A stretch of DNA of 60,038 nucleotides from Streptomyces carpinensis (GTDB taxonomy: Bacteria > Actinomycetota > Actinomycetes > Streptomycetales > Streptomycetaceae): contig NZ_MUBM01000020.1 in the NCBI RefSeq assembly GCF_002154505.1, positions 1 through 60,038 of the forward strand, read 5' to 3'. How positions within the stretch are numbered: position 1 is the stretch's first letter; every line of letters starts with the position of its first letter. Below are positions 53,788-60,038 of this stretch, piece after piece. The notes beneath the pieces are model-generated. The model had not been told where the DNA came from. It saw only the letters and a list, made by a program, of their open reading frames with translations, and did no database searches. Made by a program: the position numbers and the translations under genes.

Positions 53788-54063
53788 ATGCGACTGCCCA
53801 CGCTCGCCGCCGCTGCGACGACCGCGTTCGCGCTTCCTCACCGGCTGCAGCGCGCCTTCGACCGACCGTGGCTCCGCGGGAAGCGCGTCCCCGGCGGCGT
53901 CCAGCACGCCGGACGCGACCGCCACCAGCCCAGCCCCGAGCGCCTCCCAGGACGGCGCGGAGCAGGGCGTCGTCGGCACCGTCGTCCGCTTCAGCGCCGG
54001 CGACGCGTCCGTGGCAGTTCAACTCCCAATCGCGGATCTCGACGCGCGGACTCGATCACGAGC
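53788..54063 (+). pseudogene. Frameshifted lipoprotein, cyclophilin-like start
   Basis: The ATG at 53788 begins a signal peptide (RLPTLAAAATTAFAL). Near 53835 the frame shifts by one; in the new frame it continues LTGCSAPSTD, a lipobox Cys, then a Ser/Pro/Ala linker and GVVGTVVRFSAGDASVAVQL, and stops soon after. It looks like the beginning of a secreted cyclophilin-like lipoprotein that has lost its body. Confidence 0.6.
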
Positions 54064-54300
54064 TGACCCTGGGCGGGTCGGCCGCTAGTTGTTCTTGCAG
54101 TCGGGGGTGCCAGAACTGGTACACGGCCCCGGCTTGCCGCAGGACGCCCCTGCGATGGGCATCGTCAAGGAAGTCCATCAGCCGCCAGGGCAACGGACCC
54201 GTCGCGCTCAGCCGCAGTCGGGCGGTGAGCAGCCGGCCCCAGGCGCTCAGGGTGATCGTGAGGGGGCCGACTGGGAACCAGACAACCGACAGGGCGGGTC
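54061..54300 (-). pseudogene. C-terminal remnant of a NACHT/NTPase-type protein
   Basis: The minus-strand frame reads LPWRLMDFLDDAHRRGVLRQ, AGAVYQFWHPRLQEQLA and stops at 54061. This ending is frequent in large streptomycete NACHT-type or membrane NTPase proteins. Upstream a stop codon interrupts near 54290. Family assignment is from memory of that terminal motif only. Confidence 0.4.
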
Positions 54301-54422
54301 ACCTTGTACGACAGGGACACGATCATCCGGACTTCCTCCCAGCCGACGAACCCGCACCGCTGCCACCTGCGACGACGACTTTTCGAACGGCACAGGGGTG
54401 ATGCTGTCGAGGCGCCGCCTGC

Positions 54423-55094
54423 TCATTTGTGGGGTGGGTGGCCGGGTTGGACGAGACCGGTTTCGTAGGCGTGGACGACGGCTTGGACTCGGTCGCGTAG
54501 GCCGAGTTTGGCGAGGATGCGGGTCACGTGGGTCTTGATGGTCGGCTCGCTCAGGAAGAGCTCGGCGCCGATCTCGGCGTTGGAGCGGCCGCGGGCGATG
54601 AGATTGAGTACCTCGAGTTCGCGTGGGGTCAGCGTCTGAAGCCCGGTGGGCCGGCCCTGGCCGGGGCGTGGCCGGCGTACGTACTCCTCGATCATCCGCC
54701 GGGTGATCTCCGGGGCCAAAAGCGCCTCGCCCGCAGCGACCGTGCGGATGGCTCCGGCGAGTTCGCGCGGCGGCGCGCTTTTGAGGAGGAAGCCGCTGGC
54801 CCCGGCGCGCAGCGCCTGGTAGACGTATTCGTCCTCGTCGAAGGTGGTGAGGATCAGTACCCGCGCGGGGCAGCGTCCGCCCCGCAGCAGGCGGCGGGTC
54901 GCCTCGATGCCGTCCATGCGCGGCATCCGGATGTCCATGAGGATGACGTCGGGCAGCAGGGTCAGTGCACTGTCGACCGCCTCCGCGCCGTCGGCTGCCT
55001 CGCCGACGACCTCGATGTCCTCCTGACCGCTCAGAATGGAGTGGAAGCCGCCGCGGACCAGGGCCTGGTCGTCGACGAGCAGGACGCGGATCAT
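54423..55094 (-). CDS. LuxR/NarL-family response regulator
   Basis: A 223-residue regulator. The receiver has VDDQALVR, phospho-acceptor Asp54 in VILMDIRMP, Thr in LTTFDEDEY and Lys in FLLKSAPP. The C-terminal LuxR HTH contains LTPRELEVLNLIARGRSNAE and IKTHVTRILAKLGL. Its ATG overlaps the kinase stop (ATGA). With the kinase it forms a complete two-component system; such pairs usually control a neighbouring membrane protein or transporter. Confidence 0.9.
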   Translation of the reverse strand: MIRVLLVDDQALVRGGFHSILSGQEDIEVVGEAADGAEAVDSALTLLPDVILMDIRMPRMDGIEATRRLLRGGRCPARVLILTTFDEDEYVYQALRAGASGFLLKSAPPRELAGAIRTVAAGEALLAPEITRRMIEEYVRRPRPGQGRPTGLQTLTPRELEVLNLIARGRSNAEIGAELFLSEPTIKTHVTRILAKLGLRDRVQAVVHAYETGLVQPGHPPHK

Positions 55095-56323
55095 CGGGGG
55101 GCCGCCTGCAGCGGGAGGCTCGCGGTCACGGTGAAGCCGCCGCCGTCGGCGTGCCCGGTCTCCAGGGTGCCGCCGTAGAGCCCGACCCGCTCACGCATTC
55201 CCAGTAGCCCGCGGCCGACCTGGTCGGAAGCCGACCCCCCGGGCGCGCCCGTGCGTCCGGTGTCCCGCACGCTCATCCGCACGGACTGCTCGTCATAGCG
55301 CAGCAGTACATGCGCGGTGGTGGGGGCAGCGTGCTTGAGCGCGTTCGTGAGTGCCTCCTGCACGACCCGGTAGACGGTCAGGTCCACGCCGGGCGGCAGT
55401 GGACGGGCGGGGCCCTGGACGGTGAGCTCGACCGGCAGGCCGACGCCGGCCATGTGCTCGATGAGTTCGGCCAGGTTGGCGGTGCCCGGCTGCGGCTTGA
55501 GCGCAAGCTGGGGCGCTTGGCCGCGCAACAGGCCGAGCATCCGGCCGAGTTCGCCGACCGCCTGCTGGCCGGTCTCCTGTACCTGGCGCAGCGGTGCGTG
55601 CGCCAGGGACGGATCGCGGTCGAGCAGGTCTTCGGCGGCGCCCGCCTGCACGACCATGACGCTGACGCAGTGGGCGACGATGTCGTGCAGCTCGCGGGCT
55701 ATGCGGGAGCGCTCTTCGGCGAGGGCGACACCGATCGCCTCCTCGCGCTCGGCCTCCAGCCGCTGTAGCTGGGCCTGGTTGTCGGAGTGGTTGCGGGCCC
55801 GGGCGCGCAGCACCCGGCCGGCGACGAAGACGACGGCGATCGGCACCGCGGCGAACGGGATATTGCTGACGGTGCCGGTGTCCGGGTTGCGCAGCATCAC
55901 AAGGACGACGGTGGTGGCGGTCGCCGCGGCGCCGAGCCAGGCGGCCACGCGTTCGCCGTGCCGGGCCACCGAGTAGGTGGCGAGTAGCAGGGGCAGGAAG
56001 TCGCCCCACAGCGTGAACGTCAGCGGGGTGGCGAGCATCGGTCCACCGATCGCGACCGCGACGACCACGGCTGTGGCGAGCGGCGTTAGTCTTCGCAACG
56101 CCAGTACCAGCGTCGCCACGAGGGTGGATACGACCAGTGGCGGCATGGGGCCGTACCGGGTGGAGTTGTCGAGATCGAAAACGATGTCGAGCAGGGCGAA
56201 GCCCGTGATCGCGAGCGCGAGCAGAGCGTCGGGCAGCAGTCCCGTCGGCCTGCGCCACCAACCTGTCGGCGCCTGCGGCTCCTTGTGCGCCGGCGACTGG
56301 CCGGGCGCCGTCTTCAGCGTCAC
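55091..56323 (-). CDS. Sensor histidine kinase, HisKA_3 type
   Basis: A 410-residue kinase with five or six helices in residues about 25-165 and no large extracellular domain, so it probably senses the membrane state. A coiled segment (NHSDNQAQLQRLEAEREEAI) leads to RIARELHDIVAHCVSVM with the phospho-His. HATPase motifs are VVQEALTNALKHA and DQVGRGLLGMRERV. The GTG at 56323 is the start. It diverges from the membrane-protein gene at 56501. Confidence 0.88.
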   Translation of the reverse strand: MTLKTAPGQSPAHKEPQAPTGWWRRPTGLLPDALLALAITGFALLDIVFDLDNSTRYGPMPPLVVSTLVATLVLALRRLTPLATAVVVAVAIGGPMLATPLTFTLWGDFLPLLLATYSVARHGERVAAWLGAAATATTVVLVMLRNPDTGTVSNIPFAAVPIAVVFVAGRVLRARARNHSDNQAQLQRLEAEREEAIGVALAEERSRIARELHDIVAHCVSVMVVQAGAAEDLLDRDPSLAHAPLRQVQETGQQAVGELGRMLGLLRGQAPQLALKPQPGTANLAELIEHMAGVGLPVELTVQGPARPLPPGVDLTVYRVVQEALTNALKHAAPTTAHVLLRYDEQSVRMSVRDTGRTGAPGGSASDQVGRGLLGMRERVGLYGGTLETGHADGGGFTVTASLPLQAAPR

Positions 56324-56500
56324 ATCCGCAAGCTACCGGCGGGCGGATGCGGGCGGCGTCATCCGATGGTCGTATTCGCCGTCTACGGATCGCGACCCGG
56401 GATGGACCTGGTGCCGACCCAGGTACGACGACGCTCCGGCTGCGCCCGGCCGACGCTGACGGCGGGGCCACCGAGCGGCGGCACAGCACAGGAGGAGACC

Positions 56501-57124
56501 ATGACCGTGAACTTCACACGCCTGGCCGGTTGGGCGCTCATCGTCGGCACGCTCGTCGCGGCGTTCGGCTACCTCGCCGCGAACCTCCTCGCGCCGGGCA
56601 GCGGCGACGAGGTCTTCCGCTACCACCTGTGGCCGCTGTTCGAGGGGATCGCGGTCGGCGGGGACGTCATCATCGCGCTGGGGCTGCCCGTCGTCCTGAC
56701 CTTCGCGCGCCGGGCACCGAAGCTGCACGTGGTCGGCTACGCCGGTGTCTTCGCGGCGCTGGTGATGCTGAACATCGGCGAGGGCGTCATGGAGGGGTTC
56801 GTCAAGCCGTACCTGGTCGACCATGGCGGCATCCCCACCGAGCAGCCCTCCGGCTTCGCCGTCTTCGAGGGCGTCGCGCTGCTGTGCCTGGTCGTCGGCG
56901 CGATCTGCCTCGGCGTCGCCGTGCTGCGGGATCGGACGCTGCCGTGGTGGATCGGCGTCGCGCTGCTCGTTTCCTGTCTGCTCGGCGCCCTCGGACTGCC
57001 CGGACGCTGGTTCCTCCTTCCCGACGACGTCTTCTTCGCCGCACTGTTCGCCATCGGCGTCCACGCCGTACGCGGCCGCAGCGAGGTTGCCACGGCGGGC
57101 ATCGTCGAGTCGGCCGCCGTCTGA
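56501..57124 (+). CDS. Integral membrane protein of unknown function
   Basis: A 207-residue protein with about six helices (LAGWALIVGTLVAAFGYLAA, VIIALGLPVVLTF, AGVFAALVMLNIG, VALLCLVVGAICLGVAVL, WWIGVALLVSCLLGAL, DVFFAALFAIGVHAV). An ATG at 56501 follows AGGAGGAGACC, a very strong ribosome site. It lies divergently beside the two-component system and is a plausible target of it. No family recognised beyond DUF4386-like appearance. Confidence 0.7.
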   Translation: MTVNFTRLAGWALIVGTLVAAFGYLAANLLAPGSGDEVFRYHLWPLFEGIAVGGDVIIALGLPVVLTFARRAPKLHVVGYAGVFAALVMLNIGEGVMEGFVKPYLVDHGGIPTEQPSGFAVFEGVALLCLVVGAICLGVAVLRDRTLPWWIGVALLVSCLLGALGLPGRWFLLPDDVFFAALFAIGVHAVRGRSEVATAGIVESAAV

Positions 57125-57156
57125 CCCCGGCCCACAGCCGGTGAGCCTGATCTCTG

Positions 57157-57495
57157 TTGACTCCGCCGGACTTCCCGGGCCTGCGCGGTTCACCACCGCA
57201 CGAGCACAGCATGTCCACACCGCTCAGCGACGCGGAGGCTGCTCGCGGGCCAAGGCGTCGGCCGGCTGCCCGCGGGCCACCCGAGGGCACGGCACCGTCG
57301 ACGGCGGCCGCCGAGGCCGGCTTGGCGGACCAAGCTCATCTCACCCGGTGGTTCACCCGCTCCTGCAGTGTCACGCCGGCCGCCTACCGCACGGCGCCCC
57401 GCGAAGAACCCGCCGCCCAGACCCTCACCCTCCTCGCTGCCGAGCAAGGACCCCTGGCACGCGACCTCACATCGCGTGTTCGCAGAAATGAGTAG
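57157..57495 (+). pseudogene. AraC-family regulator, C-terminal remnant
   Basis: The frame ends with AAAEAGLADQAHLTRWFTRS and VTPAAYR, the second HTH of AraC regulators, followed by a short tail. The first HTH and the effector domain are absent. Confidence 0.6.
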
Positions 57496-57624
57496 TTCTG
57501 AGAGATCACAAGCAGTGCCTTCGCCGGGTGTGTCCGTCCGCTTTGGCCTGCATCGGCATGCGCGCCGTCTGTGACAAGCGCGCATGCCGGATCGAGGGTG
57601 TCCGCCTATCCCGGTCCGGGAATG

Positions 57625-59946
57625 TCATGCACCGGCGAAGGCGGCTAGGACGCCCGCAGCCAGTGCGGATCGCTCGACCATTCCGCTCAGCGTCACATGC
57701 TCGCTGCGGGCGTGGGCGCCGCCGCCTACCGCGCCGAGTCCGTCGAGTACCGGAGTGCCCGTGGCGAGGATGAAATTTCCGTCGCTGGCACCGCCCACTG
57801 CGGTCTCCCGCAGGTCGAGACCGAGCGGCGCAGCGCAGTCGCGGGCAATGGCGAAGAGTCGGCCGACGCCCTCCGTGCGCTCGAAGACCGGGCGGTTCCA
57901 GCCGCCGTCCAGCTTCAGGGTCGTCCGGGGGTCGACCGGGACGAGCGCGGCCAGCGCGGCGTCGACCCGATCGCGTTCGGCGGCGGTCGCGACCCGGACG
58001 TCCAGGTGTGCCACCGCCTCACCGGCGGTGACGTTGCTGCGGGTGCCGCCGCGCAGCACACCGACATTGACTGTCGTCCCGGCCTCCGGGTCGGCGATCC
58101 CCTCCAGCGCGAGCACCTGCCGGGCCATCTCGTTGACCGCGCTCGCGCCACGCGTCGGGTCGAGACCGGCGTGCGCCTCCTCGCCCCGCACGGTCAGGGA
58201 GAACAGTCCCACGCCCTTGCGGGTCGTCTTCACCGCGCCGTCGGCGCTCGCCTCGAAGACGAGTGCTGCCCTGGACGCCCGTGCCTCGGCCACGATGACC
58301 TCGGTGGATGCCTGGCTGCCGGTCTCCTCGTCCCCGTTGAGCAGCAACGTGCACGCCGGAACCGGCAGATCCAGCTCCCTGAGTGCGCGCAGCGCCCACA
58401 TCGCCTGGACCAACCCCGCCTTCATGTCGAAGACCCCAGGGCCACTGATGCGGTCGTCCTCGCGCCGGTACGGCCAGTCGCGGAGTGTGCCGGTGCTCCA
58501 GACGGTGTCGTAGTGGGCGACGAGCAGCACCGGGGTGTTGGCCGACGGGCGTGTGCCGGCGTAGCGGCGGATCAGGACGTCCCCAGCGCCGTCACGCGGG
58601 AGTAGTTCCTCGCTCTCGGGGGCGCCGAGCGAAGCGTCGAGCCAGCCGCGCAACCAGTCGAGGCAGGCGGCCAGGCACTCCTTGTCGTCGCTGGAGCTTT
58701 CCAGGGACGTGTAGGCGGCCAAATCGTCGGCCATCGCGTCACGGTGAGCATCCAGCCAGTTGCGCACGGCGATAGCTTGGACCTTGGTGAGCGCCGGGCC
58801 GATTGGCAGGTCCCCGAGTGCCTTGTCGTCTGTCTCCGCGGGGACGTCGATCATCTTCGCCGGGATGGCCATGGCGTCGACGGGTGACCCGGCCGCGCTG
58901 TGCTCCCCGGCCGTTGTGTGCTCTCCTTGGGACTTGGCCAGAGCATCAAGGGCGTCCAGCCGGGCCTCGGACATCCCCGATGGGTCGCGTTCCAGTTCCC
59001 GCAGGCCCTCCAGGACGGCGCTGAGCACCGGGGTGTCCAGCTCTGCCCGGCGCGAGCGCTCGATGACGGGCTCGTAGTGCGTGGTCACCTCCACCGGACG
59101 ATGGCGTACGGCCAGGTCCCGCCAGATGCCGCTGCGGTCCTTGGGCTGGGTGCGCAGCCAGGCGGTCAGCCGGTCGCAGGCGGCGTCGCGCGCCACCGGG
59201 TCGCCGGGCCGGAACGCGGGCGCGTCATAGGCGTCGAACGGTTCCAGCCGTATCCCCGCAGTGTCGGCCGCGGCGTACACCTCGGCGGCCAGGGCGTACA
59301 TGGCGGCGCGGTGACGGTCGATCAGTTCCGCCATGGGGGCGTCGGCGAGCGCGGTCGCGGAGAGCATTGCGCCGAAGGCAGCCTTGGCCCATAGATAGCC
59401 TTCGACGTTGTCGGAGGCCTGCGCGGGCCCCCATGCCTGGAGGTCGGCGACGAGGTCGCGCACCCGTTCGGACACGGGTGCGCCGCCCGGCTCGCCGATG
59501 ATGAAGGCTCCCGGGCCGCCGTCGCGTACCACCCCGGACTTGACGACGTCGGCGAAGATGTTGACGAACGCGGCGATGGTTCGTTCCGTGCCGACGTGCT
59601 GTCCGATGAGTTCTTCGTTGAAGCCGTTCTGTACCGAGACGACGTAGCCGTCCGGGGCCAGACGCGGTGCGATCCAGCGCATGGCCGCCTGGGTTGCCTG
59701 TGCCTTGACGCTGAGCAGCACCCGCCGCAGCGGCGGCCCCTGGTAGTCCTCGGGCGTCGCCGCGTCGAGGCGGACGCTCTCGCGTTCCTCGCCGCGCAGG
59801 ATGGTCAGTCCGTCGGCGCGGATGGCGGCCACGTGGTCGGCGTCGGTGTCGATGACGGTCACCGGGTGTCCGGCCGCCGCGAGACTGTGGGCGAGAGTGC
59901 CGCCGATCGCGCCGGCGCCGACCACGGTGTAGGCGTCGCCCTTCAT
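57625..59946 (-). CDS. Fusion of ketopantoate-reductase-like domain and M20 metallopeptidase
   Basis: A 773-residue protein. Residues 1-335 are an ApbA/PanE-type reductase: GAGAIGG at 10-16, SVKAQ with Lys81, VQNGFN at 105-110, the catalytic Lys188 in LWAKAAF and the terminal DRSGIWRDL. After a disordered linker (about 336-375), residues 380-773 are an M20 carboxypeptidase-G2-like peptidase: His478 and Asp480 in VAHYDTV, Asp507 in GVFDMKAG, the DEETGS Glu near 541, and a lid domain with EEAHAGLDP. Both active sites look intact. ATG at 59946. It suggests hydrolysis of an amide coupled to oxidation or reduction of the product; substrate unknown. Upstream genes may lie beyond the window. Confidence 0.8.
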   Translation of the reverse strand: MKGDAYTVVGAGAIGGTLAHSLAAAGHPVTVIDTDADHVAAIRADGLTILRGEERESVRLDAATPEDYQGPPLRRVLLSVKAQATQAAMRWIAPRLAPDGYVVSVQNGFNEELIGQHVGTERTIAAFVNIFADVVKSGVVRDGGPGAFIIGEPGGAPVSERVRDLVADLQAWGPAQASDNVEGYLWAKAAFGAMLSATALADAPMAELIDRHRAAMYALAAEVYAAADTAGIRLEPFDAYDAPAFRPGDPVARDAACDRLTAWLRTQPKDRSGIWRDLAVRHRPVEVTTHYEPVIERSRRAELDTPVLSAVLEGLRELERDPSGMSEARLDALDALAKSQGEHTTAGEHSAAGSPVDAMAIPAKMIDVPAETDDKALGDLPIGPALTKVQAIAVRNWLDAHRDAMADDLAAYTSLESSSDDKECLAACLDWLRGWLDASLGAPESEELLPRDGAGDVLIRRYAGTRPSANTPVLLVAHYDTVWSTGTLRDWPYRREDDRISGPGVFDMKAGLVQAMWALRALRELDLPVPACTLLLNGDEETGSQASTEVIVAEARASRAALVFEASADGAVKTTRKGVGLFSLTVRGEEAHAGLDPTRGASAVNEMARQVLALEGIADPEAGTTVNVGVLRGGTRSNVTAGEAVAHLDVRVATAAERDRVDAALAALVPVDPRTTLKLDGGWNRPVFERTEGVGRLFAIARDCAAPLGLDLRETAVGGASDGNFILATGTPVLDGLGAVGGGAHARSEHVTLSGMVERSALAAGVLAAFAGA

Positions 59947-60038
59947 GAGGTGGGTCCCTTCGTGCTGTCCGGGAGCGTGCCCGGGGTGTGGTGGAGGGGG
60001 TCGGGGAGAGCCGCCGCACTCCCGCCGGCGCCGGCGGG

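Overview
The window is about 60 kb of very GC-rich DNA. Third codon positions are GC-saturated, GTG starts are frequent and TGATG/ATGA gene overlaps are common. The protein families (VanR/VanS of the Streptomyces type, FadR/GntR and MmyB-type XRE regulators, MMPL exporters, DUF6191) point to a Streptomyces or a close relative. Many broken genes and transposase fragments (IS5, IS110, IS1380, TnpB) fill the gaps between intact operons, as is typical of a streptomycete chromosome arm. No rRNA, tRNA or CRISPR array was seen.

Layout. 0.2-2 kb: an alpha/beta hydrolase and a small secreted protein. 2.5-9.6 kb: a tightly overlapping catabolic operon (transporter, DhaK/DhaL kinase, RpiB-type and TpiA-type isomerases, TIM-barrel decarboxylase, PGDH_C-type oxidoreductase) with a divergent FadR-type regulator. 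It is best explained as D-apionate degradation to D-erythrose 4-phosphate through L-erythrulose. 9.8-13 kb: a VOC protein, PhzF and wreckage of IS5, LysR and IS110 genes. 13.4-16.8 kb: a 1,144-residue M6-type metalloprotease with an N-terminal propeller-like region and no visible signal peptide. 17-25 kb: IS remnants around an SRPBCC protein, an MMPL transporter with an unusual beta-sandwich tail, and an SDR/Rrf2 divergent pair. 25-33 kb: metallophosphoesterase, CorA, MBL-fold protein, AlkD-like protein, a DUF3887 protein whose start codon lies in a perfect 17-bp-arm palindrome, an orphan maltokinase-cap protein and a lipoprotein.

33.1-37.5 kb: a four-gene operon (GntR regulator, ADP-ribosylglycohydrolase homologue, NCS1 permease, PfkB kinase) with the same logic as E. 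coli yegTUVW, probably for salvage of an unidentified nucleoside-like compound. 37.8-41.4 kb: a kinase fragment, a lipoprotein and a secreted phosphodiesterase-type enzyme. 41.8-45.5 kb: vanS-vanR facing vanY and vanJ, a cell-wall/glycopeptide response island without vanHAX. 46-54 kb: a decaying redox cassette (three aldo/keto reductases, cupin, carboxymuconolactone decarboxylase, MFS exporter, cyclophilin-like proteins, two MmyB-type regulators), with several genes frameshifted. 54.4-57.1 kb: a LuxR/HisKA_3 two-component pair and a divergent membrane protein. 57.6-59.9 kb: a fusion of a ketopantoate-reductase-like domain to an M20 peptidase.

Most likely to repay follow-up: the apionate operon, the yegTUVW-like operon, the reductase-M20 fusion, the van island and the palindrome at 31.0 kb. 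All function calls come from reading motifs and family resemblance; no database search was run.
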